DNA of 53,622 nt from Ustulina deusta. Its lineage: Eukaryota > Ascomycota > Sordariomycetes > Xylariales > Xylariaceae. The notes beneath the pieces were generated by a model. That model had not been told where the DNA came from. It did no database searches and was given only the letters and a program-made list of their open reading frames with translations. The stretch is from positions 1 to 53,622 of the forward strand of contig JAJNNX010000096.1 in NCBI GenBank assembly GCA_023159155.1. The letters are read 5' to 3'. Made by a program: the position numbers and the translations under genes. This document shows, piece after piece, positions 1 through 12,335 of this stretch. Position 1 is the first letter of the stretch, and every line of letters begins with the position of its first letter.

Positions 1-2199
1 TAATAATATACTTAACTAAAAGTTTGCTATTTAAAAATTAGATTTTTTTTTAAGTAATTTCTTTAATTTTTCATAGTTTTAGTTTTTTAATAATAACTAA
101 GCTTAATAAAAAAGGTTTTTTTTTTGTTAAGTTTATAAAATTATATAACTAAGATTATAAAATAAATATATTAACTACTAAAAAAGTTAAGTTTTTATAC
201 TAGTAGTTATATTTTTTTAATAATTTAAAAAGTTTTATTTTATAATAATTATTGTTATTTAAGTTTGCTAAATAAATAATAATTTTTATATAATTTAAAT
301 ATAAATTGTATTGCTTTTATTAAAAGTTATTAAAGTATATTTATTATATTTCTTTTAGTAATTATATAGCTAATGAACTAAATATTTAGCTTTTTTAATA
401 GGTTCTGTTTTTATATTTTATTGTTTTATTATTAGCTTTAGTGGTTTTTTAGTTTAGGATATTTATAATAAATTGTAGCTAAAATTTTAATACTAGTTAG
501 TTTAGTAACTTTTTAATTACTACTAATAATATATTATTTAGGTAGTATTATAGTACTAGTAATAATTTAGTTTAAAAAATATTTAGATTAGTAATTATAT
601 AAAACCTAAAAGTTATTTTAATAATTTGGGGTTTTTTTAAAAGCTATTTGTTTAAAAATAATAAACTATTAAAAAAGTTTAATATTTAATACATTATAGA
701 TTTTTTCTGAATTTTACTAATAAACTTTAGGTTTTATTATTAATAATAGCTACTAATAATCTTTAATTATATAGGTATAATATTATAATAGTATTTTTGT
801 TTAGTTTTTTATTATATATTTTTTATATTTAACATTAAAGGAATTTTTTGTTAGTTTATATAATATAGTTGCTAATATATTAAAGTAGTTATATTTTTTT
901 ATGTTTTAAAAAGAATTTATAGATTTTCTTAGTAATATTTATAATAAACTTTATAGTAATAATATAAAAAAATAACTAATAATATAATTAATATTATTTT
1001 TTTAATAATAGTTATTTATTAATTTAGGTTTTTTTATATATTATATAATAAGTTATAAACTAATATATATTTTATAAGTTATATAGTATATATTTTATAT
1101 TAAAATAGTAATATTTATTTTATATAAATTTAAAAATATTTTTAATATAGTTTTTTTAAAATATATAAAGATTATTTTTTGTCATAGCTAATATAAAAAA
1201 AAAATTATTATCAAATAAAAAAAAAGCTATTGTGCTTTTTAGTATTTGGTTAGTTTAGTAGTAGGGCTATTTGGCTTGCTATTTCTTTTTGGTTTTTTTT
1301 GGGGTTTTTTTTAAAATAAAATATCTCTTATTTAGCTATACCTAGTATTACTATTATACTTTTAGGTTATTTTTTTTTAAATTTATTATTAATTATTAAG
1401 GTTAATATAAAAAAGTTTATTACAACTTTTTTTTTTATCAAAGTATACTTAATAAACGTTATTTTTTTTTAAATATTATTTAGTATATTTGATTTGTTTT
1501 TTTTAGCTTTTTTATATTTTTTTAGCTTTTGTAGTAATTTAAAAAGTATATTTAATAGTATGTTTTACGTTTTTATTATATAGTAAATTTTAAGCTAAAA
1601 TTAAAAAAAATAATTAGTTATATTAGTAAGTTTTAAGTTAATTTTATTTAAATTTATAATATATAATAAAATATATTATTATTTTTTATAGCTTTTTATA
1701 TGCTTAAATTACTACTACTAATTTCTTTATTAATTTATATTTTTTTTTAATATTGCTAGTAAGTTTAAATAGGAATATAATTAGTTTAATTTTTATTACT
1801 AAAATATTTTAGTTTAATATTAATATACTATTAATTTATAAGTTCTTTTATAAGTATTTATTAAAAAGAAAAGCTTATTCAGTTTATAGTAATAAATAAT
1901 ATATTATATATATAAATGTTTTTATAACGCTTTTTACTTTTTAGTTTTTTTTTTGTTAATTTAAAAGTAACTTTAAAAATAAAGCTTTATTTTACTAGTT
2001 TAGACTTTCTAATAAATAAGTTTTTTTTTTTGTTTCGGCTAGCAAATTGGTTTTTTTTATTGCAATGCTTTAATTTTATAATTAAACTAAACTATTTTGC
2101 AGCATAGCTAACTAGCTATTTTAATATATATTTTTAGTTTTTTAAATGTTTTTATTTTATTATTGATTTTAGTAATACTTTTGCTATTAATATTATATT

Positions 2200-2400
2200 T
2201 TAATAGTTATATTAATAAAAAAATAACAAAAGATTTAAAGCGTTAATATAAACTTTTGTTTTATTAAAAATATTTATTATTATTTTTATATATTTTATAT
2301 AAGTATTAAAATTATTGCTAAAAATAATTATATTATTAATATAAGCTCATATAAAAATATAATACATAAAAAATAAGTACCTTATAAATTTTTATATAAA
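2200..2400 (-). pseudogene. Reverse transcriptase relic (Gypsy type) in D1
   Basis: Read on the minus strand, 2346 to 2317 gives AYINNIIIFS, a mutated form of the Gypsy RT active-site motif (A-Y-x-D-D-I-x-I-F-S). Both catalytic aspartates have become Asn, which fits G-to-A change on the coding strand. Downstream the reading continues as NNFNTYIKYIKIIINIF, then KVYINALKSF, then a decayed segment. This matches the usual Gypsy order after the motif: a conserved helix, then the block around a K-SF motif. Stops interrupt the frame on both sides. The assignment is from motif order, not a database search. Confidence 0.7.
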
Positions 2401-4877
2401 TATTAATAAGCTTTTAAATTTTATTTATATTGTGTTTAATTTTTTAATGTTCTAAAAGCTAATAATAATTATTTTATTGCAATATTTAAAGTATAGTAGT
2501 AGTTAAAAAAAAAAGCTTAATATATTAAGTAATATAAACTAATGTTTACTAACTATATTTTTAATTATATTATTTTAGGTAAATAATAAATATATATTTA
2601 ATATTTAATAGGTATACTTTAATAGTTTTAAGTTAATTTTGCTATTTATTTATTAGGTCTATTTATATTTTTTAATTATTTAGCATAAATATAATATTTG
2701 TATTGCAAAAAATATTATATTTATTAAATAATTTATAGATTTTCTTTGTTTGTAGTATATTATTTATTATCATAGCTACTCTAGCTATCAATCTAATTAT
2801 AAGTATATTTATTAGTTTTATTATTTTATAAGATAGTATGCTTTTTTTTATAAAAAAATATATATACTTTTTAAACTTTTTTTTTGTTTAAATATATTAC
2901 TATTTTAGTTTAGTTCTTTTAGCTTATATTATTTTTTTAGCAGTTTATAATATCTACTTAATTAATAACCTAAATAATTTTGTTTTTTTAGGATTTAAAA
3001 ATAGGTTTTAGTTTTTTATTTTTTTATATTATAATTGGCTAGATATATAGGTTATAAACTATAACCTTTTTTAGTAAATATTTGTTTAGTGTTATATTAT
3101 AAGCTATATTTTGTTTTTTTTAAAGTAGTATAGTTTTGCTATTTTGCTTTTTTATTAATAAGTATTAGCAAGTTAATAAACCTTATATTTATAAATATTA
3201 TTATTATAGCAGGTATAACTATTATATATATTACTACTACTTTTTACATTAGTGCTATTAAAAGTAATTTAGTTTTTGTTTTATTTTATATTTTAAATTC
3301 TTGTATTAATTTAAAAACATATATATTTTTTATAAAATTAATTTTAATTTTATATTTTAATATAAATTTCATTCTAATTAATATTTTTATTTTTAAATTA
3401 TTAATTATATTTATTATTACTATAAAGTATTTAAATACAATATTTTTTTTAATATATCTTTTAATATATATATTAAAATTTATAGTTCAAATAATTACTA
3501 ACTATACTTTTATTTTATTAATAAATATAAAATTAATATATTAAAATTTTAGGTTTTTTACAAAATCTTTAATAAAACTTTTGTTTACTAATATACTAAA
3601 ATATTTTATATTAAAACAAACTTTAATTTTAGGGCTTTTAATATTGTTCTAAATAAGAATTTAAAAATATATAGTTTTTTTTTTAATTTTCTTTTTAAAT
3701 AATAGTTTTAGGTTTGCTTTAATAATTTGTTTTAATTAAATATTAATTTTTGATTTAATTAATTTTAGTATAATTAATATTATTAATATAAACTTTATTT
3801 ATTTAATGTTTTTTTGCTTAGTTTAGCTTGTTTTATATAAATATTTTTAGTATAGTTTTTTATTATTTTTATTAAATAAAATATAATTTTATACTTTATA
3901 TAAATTTTTAATATTATATTTAAGTTTATTAGTATATTTTTATTTTTTAATATAGCATTTTAGTTATATATTTAGTAACTATTTGTTTTGTTATATTTAA
4001 TAGTTATATATATTTTATTAGTTATTTTTGCTTTGTTTTATTAAAATAAATATATTTTTTATAGTTAGGTTTTTAGTTTTATTATTATTATTAAAATTTG
4101 TGTTTTAAACAACTTTTTTATTATAGTAACCTTATAATCTATTTATGTTTAGTTTTTATTCCTTAAAATATTAATAATATATTTATTACTTTTGTTAGTT
4201 TTTTTTATTTTAGTTATTAAACTTAACTATATATTAGTTATTAAACCTAATATTATACTAACTATTTTATTAATATATTTTAAAATAGCTATTGTTTTGT
4301 TTTTAGTTAGTTTAGTTGTTTTATTTTTTATAACTTATTAATAATAATTTAATTTGCTATAATTAATTCTATTTATAATAAAGTGTTCTAGAATTTTAAT
4401 ATTTTTAATTAAAGTTTTATTATTATAAAGCATTTTTATTTTTATAGTTCGGCTAATTTTGCTAGAACTAATTAGTATTAATTGCTTTTTCTTTTTTTCT
4501 TTTGCTATTTTAAGCATAATATTTAATTTTTAATGTAATTATTATTAATTTTTTTTGTTAATACTAGCTGTTTTTTTTTAAACCTTTTTAAATATTTATT
4601 AATAATTTGTTTTATTACTAGTTTTAAGATAAGTTTTTATAGTTTAAATAATAATAAATTTTATAATTATATTAATAGTTATAAAGTTTTAATATCTTTT
4701 TAAGTTTTGTTATATTTAAAAGTTTTTATAATATAAGTTTTAATAAGTTTTTTATATACTATCTTTTATATAATATTTATATATAAAAAGCTAAATATTT
4801 ATTAAGTTTAATTAAATACTTTATTTTTTAATTAGAGCTTTTATAAATACTAATAAAATTGCTTTATATTTTGCTAT

Positions 4878-5178
4878 TGTTAGAATAACTAGTATTAGTT
4901 ACAACCTTATTATACAACTTGCACGGAGTGCAAGTTCACGCTCGGCTTTTATATAAATGTTAGCCGAACCTCGGCCGGACAAAAAAGACTTTACTTCTTT
5001 TTATTATGTTAGCTCGTATAATAGCATAAGCTTTTACATAAATATAAAAAACTCATGCTTTATATAAATATTTTTTTTCTTTTTTTATAAATAATATAGT
5101 ATATAATAGATTATATTCTGTTTATATATATTATTTATTTGTTTTATATATAATATATTATATATAGCTTATTTAATA
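4878..5178. mobile_element. Solo LTR (301 bp) inserted in D1
   Basis: The sequence starts TGTTAGAATAAC and ends TTTAATA (TG...CA after C-to-T at the last C). It is bounded by GCTAT (4873-4877) and GTTAT (5179-5183), a 5-bp target duplication with one C-to-T change. D2 has no insert at the matching place, so the empty site is visible in this window. A related LTR lies at 34958-35205. No internal region or second LTR is present, so it is a solo LTR left by LTR-LTR recombination. Its first third keeps far more G and C than the surroundings. Confidence 0.85.
4916..4936. repeat. Perfect 9-bp hairpin inside the solo LTR
   Basis: The arms AACTTGCAC and GTGCAAGTT flank the loop GGA. The related LTR at 34958-35205 keeps the same hairpin with one mismatch (GTGCGAGTT). 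Confidence 0.8.
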
Positions 5179-5890
5179 GTTATATTTTTTTTTAATAATT
5201 ATTAAAACTATTATTATAATATGTTTTTTTATAAAAAAGTCTATTTTTTATAGCTATTATAATAAACTTGTTTTTTATTTTGTTTTATTTTTATAAAAAA
5301 TTGCATAATTTTTGCTAGGTTCATTTAATATATTAGGCTTAAAATGTTTAATTTTTAATAGTTTTATTATTAAAAAGCTTATATAAATTATTATAAATAG
5401 CTGTTTTAATATAATAAAACTTTATTTTTAAATTATATTTAAGTGTTATTAAATAATAATAATAAATTAAATTATATTATAAAGCATTTTAATTACTTAT
5501 AAGTTAATATTAGTTATATGTATTAAATTTTAATATATAATAATAATTTTTTATTATTATTAAATAAATCTAGACTTTTTTATTAATATAATTATTAGTT
5601 TTTTTAATACTTAATTATTAATAAATATAACTTTTTAAAGTTTAAAGTTCTTGCTTATAAAAATAATTGTTTAGTTTTTTGCTAACTATAGCTTTATAAA
5701 CTTTTTATTTTATTTTAGTATAAGTATTATTAAAAATATTATTTAATTACTACTTTTTAAGTACTAGCTTTTATATAAAACCTAGTTTTTTATTTTTATT
5801 AAAAAAGCAATTAAAAATATTAAAGGTTTTTTAATCCTAGTTTAGTTAAGTAATTTTACTTATTAATATTGTATATATTTTCTTTTTAGT

Positions 5891-6019
5891 AAAAATAACC
5901 AAATTAAAAATAATATTTACTAATATAACTAATACAAAAATATAAAAAACAAATATAAATTATTAATTAATAATAAAACTTAAATACTTTATAATTTTTT
6001 ATTAAAATATAAAATATTT
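5891..6019. other. AT-rich DNA between D1 and the foldback repeat
   Basis: No gene, open frame or motif is visible. It probably belongs to the same target DNA as 6337-6552 and 11142-13258, which were contiguous before B1 inserted. Confidence 0.5.
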
Positions 6020-6336
6020 TTTAAAAAAAAATATTTAAACTAATAGGTATAACTATAAATATATCCACTATATTTATAAATAGATAAATATTTTTATAAT
6101 TTTATACTTAAAAAAAAATATTTATTTATATTTTATATAATAATTATTATTCTTAACAAGTAATTAAATTGCTATAATAAATAGTTATTATAGCAATTCA
6201 ATCACTTGTTAAAAATAATAATTATTATATAAAATATAAGGTTATAAAAACATTTACCTATTTATAGATATAATAAATATATTTATAGCTATAGCTAATA
6301 TATTTATAGTTATGCCTATTAAATGCCTTTTTTTTT
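6020..6336. repeat. Foldback inverted repeat, about 317 bp
   Basis: The two halves are reverse complements around the centre ATAG (6181-6184). The inner 56-bp arms (6125-6180 and 6185-6240) differ at about four places; the internal ones are of the C/T or G/A type. The outer arms (about 6020-6124 and 6241-6336) still pair but contain short insertions and deletions. It could be a MITE-like or foldback element, or an inverted junction between two transposon fragments. No coding sequence fits inside. Confidence 0.75.
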
Positions 6337-6552
6337 AAATAAAAGTATTTATCCTAGGTTATAAATATTTTTTATAATTTCATATTTTTAATTCTTTTTG
6401 TTATATAATATATAGTACTTATTTTTTTATATTTTTTTAGTTTTTATATTTTTTTATTATTTTTATAATTTTGTTTAATTTAAAAAAGCTTTATTTTTTT
6501 TATTAAAAATATTTTTATAATTATTAAATATTTTTATTACTTGTTTAAAAAT
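6337..6552. other. AT-rich DNA up to the B1 insertion
   Basis: RIP-like sequence with no readable frame. It is the left half of the target into which B1 inserted; the right half resumes at 11142. Confidence 0.5.
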
Positions 6553-6557
6553 ATTTT
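6553..6557. repeat. Target-site duplication ATTTT (left of B1)
   Basis: The same five bases follow B1 at 11137-11141. Confidence 0.75.
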
Positions 6558-6800
6558 TATAAAAAGATTTAGCCGAATAGCCAGGAAATACTATTTATTA
6601 ACTAACTTAAGAAAAGAAAAAAAAAAAGAAAACTTTGCAAGAATAGAATCTTTATAGCTATATAGCTATTAATGTACTACTAACACGGAGTTCCAACGTA
6701 CTTTTTTAATATATTTCTGTAAAAAGTTTTATAAGTTCTAGCAGAAGTCTAGAATTTCTATTAATTAGCAAAGCTTTTAAAACTAGCCTTACTTATAATA
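6558..6800 (-). repeat. B1 left LTR (3-prime LTR), 243 bp, heavily mutated
   Basis: It starts TATAAAAAGATTTAGCC and ends TATAATA. Its length equals the two B2 LTRs exactly (243 bp). Compared with the right LTR of the same element it carries many C-to-T and G-to-A changes. Confidence 0.85.
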
Positions 6801-6883
6801 TTATTTTTTTTTTCTGGTTCAGGGGCTACAAAATAAGTAATATATAGCATATAAGCAGTAGCTAACAAGCAAAAAAAATATGC

Positions 6884-6923
6884 TTTTTTTAAATAATATA
6901 TGTTTTTTTAAATAATATATATA
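6884..6923. repeat. Two-copy 20-bp tandem repeat in B1
   Basis: About two units built on a T-run followed by AAATAATATAT. The matching place in B2 (38821-38900) has four units. Confidence 0.6.
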
Positions 6924-9847
6924 GTTATTTAGCTAATATATTACTAGTATATACTAACCTATTTATTACTACTGCTTATTGCTTTAGCTAAGTTTATATA
7001 AACTTTTTTAGTTTTTTTAACTTTTTTTTTTTTTTTTTAGTAATAATATTAATTAATAAATAGCCCTTTTTTCTTTCAATTAAATATTTCTTTTTTGTTT
7101 TATTACAAAAAATAGTATACTTGTTATATGTTTATTTTTATTATTTGTTTAATATAGAGCAGCTTATATATGTTTAGTAGCTAGCCTAGTTTTTATTTTT
7201 TTGTTTTTTTGTTTTTTTATTACTTACTAACTATAAATATATTATTTTTGTTTTAAAATAAGCATATAATTTCTATTTATAATATATTTAATATTTATAT
7301 ATTTTTATATTTTAAAATAAACAAAATATTGTTTTTTATTTATTTTTTACTTATTAATAAATAGTTTAATATATTAGCTAGTTTATAAAATATTTTTATT
7401 ATTTTTATATAAATATATAAAATTAATTATTTTTAAGTTTAATATATGCTTATGTTTTACTAATTTATTATTTAGAAATTAATAAATAATATAAATATTA
7501 TATTAGTCTAAATAAAAACTTTAGTTATTTATATAATACTATAAGTTAATTATTTGCTTATTGTTTTTTTGCTGCTTATAATTGTTAACTTTTTTATTTA
7601 TATATAATTAGTTTATATATTTAAAATAATTATTATATTTAAATATTTATTTAATAATGTTTATATTTATAATTATTAAAACACTATTAATTAAACGTTT
7701 TTTATTTATTTATAAATAGTTTAATATTTATTAATTTATAATAATAAATATTAAAAAATAAAAAACTAGTAATTTTAAAAATAGTTATTTAGTAAGCTAT
7801 TTTTAATTTATATATTAAATATAAATTAGTTATTAATTCTTTTTAGTATTAAAACTTTTTTTTTTAAATATATTAGCTATTTTTTTGTTTAGTTATAGCT
7901 ATTTGTTTACTAATAAGCATTAAATAAATAATTAAATATATTTAAGCAGTTTTTAAATATATAACTATAACTATTAAATATAATATAATAAGTATTAAAT
8001 ATTATATTTTAAATATAAAACATATTAATAGTTTTATAACTATTAATAATTATTTAAATATTATTAAATATATAATAAATATTTATATAAAATATTTGCT
8101 TTTAAGCTTTAGTAGTTTAACGTTTATTAATAAGCTTAGTTTTTTTATTTATATATTTATTAAAAAATAATCTAATAGTGCTTTAAGTTTTGTTTATAAA
8201 TAGCTATATTTTAATAGAATAAATAAAGCTAGTAATAAAAATAAAAATAATATAAAAGTTTAGTAGCTTTATAATTACTTAATATTAGTTTTATAACGTA
8301 GCTAAGCTAAAAATTAATATAAATGTTTTTAGTAGGTTTTTTTTTTGTTTTTTATATGTTTGATCTTTATTTTTTAGCTTATAATAACCTATAATATTAG
8401 TAATAAAAAAAGAATTAATAATTTTTAATTATAACACAAACTATACTAGTTTACTGGCTAGTTTATTTTTGTTAGCTTTTTTTTTAATAATAGGGCTTTT
8501 ATATATATAAGTATTTCTATATTTAGTTTTAAATTGTTTTAAAGCTATAATATTAACAAAATTATTAAAAAGTTTTTATATAGGTTACTAATAACTAGCC
8601 TATTTAATTCTGATTTTGTAGGAAATAGGCTTACTTTGGCTTTTTTTTTGTTTATTTTTTGTTTATAAAATATTTTTTATTTAAAATTTATTATTTTTAA
8701 ATAGTACTACTAATAGTTATATATTTAGGTGAAACCTATAATAAAAAAAAGTTTATAATTATTTATTATAAAAAATTAATATAAAAATAGTTATATATTT
8801 TTTTAAAAACGTTTAGTTTTATTATATAAAAGCTTATAACTTTAGTTATTTTATATTTAAAGTAGAGCTATACTAGTTTTTAAAAAAGTTAATTTATAGT
8901 AATATTTTTTAAGTTTAGCTATATTTAATCTTTTTTTTTAAAGTAATTTATAGAACTATATTTATTATTAGCTATTTTTTTTATATATTATTATACTATA
9001 GCTATAATAGTTTAAGCAAACTTTTAAGTATTTTTTAATTATTAAACAAATATTTTAGCTAATATTTTTAGTTTTTTAGTTAATATAAGCAAAAAAATTA
9101 TTAATTTAATTAAGTTTATATAATATTTATATTAAGCAAAAAATAAGTTTAGCTTTATTATAAAAAAGTTTTTATTATTAATTATTAATATTATGCTTAG
9201 TAGTAATACTTTTTAATCTAGTTATATATAAGTAATAAATATATAAAAATAAACTAAAACTTTTTAGTTAGCTTTTTTTATAGCACTATTTATTTTAAGA
9301 TAATAAGCAATATTTAATTTTTGTTTTATTTTAACTAGTTTATAAAAATATTACTAAAAGCTTTTTATTTAATTTGTTTTTTTATTGCTAATAATTACTT
9401 TTAAAAATCTATAAAAGTGTTAAAAGTAGTATATAAATTGTTTAATATATATTTTTATATTTATTAATTATATAGATTTAATAATAACAATTTTGTTTAA
9501 TTTATTAGTAATTATTATAATAAAAAATAAGTTATTATTTTTTATTGTAAGAAAATTTATTATAAAATTTATAGATAGCTTGCTTTAGAACTGTTTTAGA
9601 ACTAGAAATAGCTTAAAAAAGCTTTATTTTTTATATTTTTAAATAGTTTTTTTTATTATATATATTATAATTATTAACAAAGCAGCATACTATTTAGTAT
9701 ATATTTAGCTAAAAATAATTCCTAGCTAATATTACTATAGTTTTATTTTTTTTAAAATATTTTACCTGTATTAAATTATAATAGTTCTAGATTAAGCTGG
9801 TTTAAAATAGCTTTTAATTTAGTATTTATATATAACTTTAATATTAT

Positions 9848-9912
9848 AAAATATTATTTGTTCTAATTTTATATTTTAAAATATTATTTGTTCTAATTTT
9901 ATATTTTAAAAT
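9848..9912. repeat. 33-bp direct tandem duplication in B1
   Basis: The unit containing ATTATTTGTTCTAATTT occurs twice in a row here and once at the matching place in B2 (near 41880). Confidence 0.6.
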
Positions 9913-10931
9913 ATTAATATTTAAAATCTTTTTATTTATTTTTATGTTTAGTAAAAACTTTTATTTATTATTTTTTATAGTTTTAATTATTAACTAGTAA
10001 CTAAAAACTTAATTTAGTATAATATTTTAAACTTATTAAAAGTTTTTATATATAAAAATGTAATGTTTTAAAAATAGTTTATTTTTTTAAAATTTTAATA
10101 AGTTTATTTTTATATTATTATATAGCTTAAGAATTATTTATTTTTAGCAAAATAGCGCAAATTTTTTTTTAATAAATTGTTTGTTTGTTTTTAAAAACAA
10201 GTTTTTTTTTTTTTATAATAGGGCGTTTAGCTAGGTATTATTTATTTCTGCTTTATAAATAAGCATAAACCTAAAGTTAGCTAAAAATTTGGCCTATTTA
10301 ACTTATTTTTTTAAAAACTTTTTTAAAATTATAAAATATTTTAAGTTTTTATAGTTTAAAAATACTAAAAATATTTTTTTAAAGCTTTATAGTTTATTAC
10401 TATATATATTAATATAGTTTATAATTATTAAAAACTTTTTATTATAAATTTTATAATTATTTTTTATAAATAAAAGTTTTTATAAAAAATATATTACTAA
10501 GCAAAAAAGTTTATACTTGTTATATTAAAATAAGTAATTACTATAAGCTATTTTAAAGCACTTTATTTTTAGTACTATAAGCTTGTTTAAATTAAATTAA
10601 ATAAAAACTAGTTCTAATATAAAAAATAACTTAAGTTATTCAAAAGCAATATTTTTTATATTCTTTTAACGAAATAAAGTCTTTTTTTTAGTTAAAGCTA
10701 TAAGCAGTACTATAATATTAACATACTTCGGTATAAATTGCTTATAAAAGTTTATAAAGCTTAAAAAGCTTTTTATGTTTTTAAGCAATTTGGGAGCTTT
10801 TTATTTGCGGATAGCTCTTACTTTTTGGGGGTCTATTTATATTCCTACTTTTGCTTTAATAATAAATCCTAAATACTTTATTATAGTTATTCTAAATTTA
10901 TACTTGTTAATATTAAGATAATCTTTTTATA

Positions 10932-11136
10932 TATTAACTAATTTAGGGAAAAAAAAAAAAAAAAAAAACTTTGCAAGAGCAGAGTTTTTATGGCTATATA
11001 GCTATTAACGTACTGCTAACGGGGAGTTCCGACGCACTTCTCTAACGTATTTCCGTAAGGAGTTCTGTAAGTTCTGGCGGAGGTCCGGAACTTCTATTAA
11101 TCGGCAAGGCTCTTAAGGCTAGCCTTGCCCGTAACA
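10932..11136 (-). repeat. B1 right LTR (5-prime LTR), truncated, largely spared by RIP
   Basis: It matches the B2 LTRs but lacks roughly the first 37 bp, lost in the internal deletion. From about 10970 to 11136 it keeps many G and C bases and CpG sites that are TA or TG in the other three LTRs. It ends GTAACA, the canonical CA terminus. It is the best available guide to the pre-mutation LTR. Confidence 0.8.
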
Positions 11137-11141
11137 ATTTT
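11137..11141. repeat. Target-site duplication ATTTT (right of B1)
   Basis: Pairs with 6553-6557. Confidence 0.75.
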
Positions 11142-11953
11142 TAGTATTTTTTTTATATGTTTTAGTAGTATATATAGCTTTTTATAGTTAAAATTTAATA
11201 ATATTAACTTTTTTAGTTATTTTATTATTATTTAAGTTAAGCTTATTAATTTAAGTAGCTAGCTTAGCAATAGTTTATTTTATTATTTAAATTTGATTTA
11301 ATAATTATTAAGTTAAACTTTTAAGTTATGAAGTTTATTTTATATAATATTTAAATTAATTTTTTTATAATATTTTTTTTAAATAAATATCAAGTTAAAT
11401 AATAAATTTATTAGAATTATTTATAGCTTTTTTATAGTTAAACTTAATTTATATTAAATTCATTTAGTTAAGCTTTACTAGTTATTTTATAATTATTAGG
11501 TTAAAGCTATTATTTAAAAATATAAACTTAAAAACTAAAATATTAGCTTTATTAAAAAATAAAAACTTTTATATTTTTTTTTTAATTTTTAGTTTTAAAG
11601 CTTTATATAAAACTATTAGCTATAAAAATTTTTTGGTTATTTTTATTAAATAGTTTAGTAAGCTTTTTAATAATTAAATTATAAAAAAAGTTAAACTTGT
11701 TTATTTTATTATTAAAATAAACAATAATTTTATTAAAATTATTTGTTTTATTATATAGTTTTTTAAATATTGCTGGGCTGCTATTAGACCTATTATAAAT
11801 GCTTTATTAGTTATTACTTTTAGTTTTTTTTTATTATAAATATTGCTTTTTAAATTATTATTATTATATAATGTTTATTTTTTATAGCTATATAATACCA
11901 TATAAAACTTATTTTTATTAAAATTAAACAAATAATTAAAAATATTATTATTG

Positions 11954-11985
<32 letters not shown>

Positions 11986-12304
11986 TTTAAACAATTTAAT
12001 CATAATAATTAGCTATTTTTTGCTTTTAATGTTTAATTTATTGCTTTTAGTATTTTTATTATTTTTGTTATTTTAATAGACTTTTTTTAATATAGTATTT
12101 TTTTAAGTGCTATTTTTAATAGAAATAGTATTATGTTTAGTAGCTTTTTTAGCTATAGGAAATTTTTTTTTTAGTTATTTATAGTAAGTTAATAAATTTA
12201 GTAGTTTTTTTAGTATTTTCATTATTTTTGTTATTATTTTAACTAAAACTAATAATTATATATTTATTTTTAGTATTATTATATATTATAATAAATATAA
12301 CTTA

Positions 12305-12335
<31 letters not shown>

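Larger units (their letters stand above)
1..5890 (-). mobile_element. Ty3/Gypsy retrotransposon relic, copy D1 (RIP-degraded, left end outside window)
   Basis: This AT-rich block is repeated at 13259 to about 25510 (copy D2). The match starts at base 1 and fades near 5890. The copies differ mainly by C/T and G/A, as expected of RIP. The element reads on the minus strand: a reverse-transcriptase core is recognisable near 2317-2346. No frame is open, so the element is dead. A solo LTR has inserted at 4878-5178; D2 lacks it, which shows it is a later insertion. The plus strand is T-rich throughout, so the coding strand has become A-rich. I could not find the element's own LTRs, and the right end is approximate. 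Confidence 0.75.
6558..11136 (-). mobile_element. Gypsy-type LTR retrotransposon B1, internally deleted, RIP-degraded
   Basis: It has LTRs at both ends and a 5-bp target duplication (ATTTT). The interior matches the longer copy B2 (38489-45773) in order and orientation from the left LTR up to about 10920. There B1 jumps straight into the right LTR, so about 2.6 kb is missing. In B2 that segment holds the reverse-transcriptase core, everything upstream of it including the expected gag region, and the first bases of the 5-prime LTR. B1 is therefore a non-autonomous deletion derivative reading on the minus strand. Only the distal part of RT and downstream sequence remains, with no open frame. 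Confidence 0.85.
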
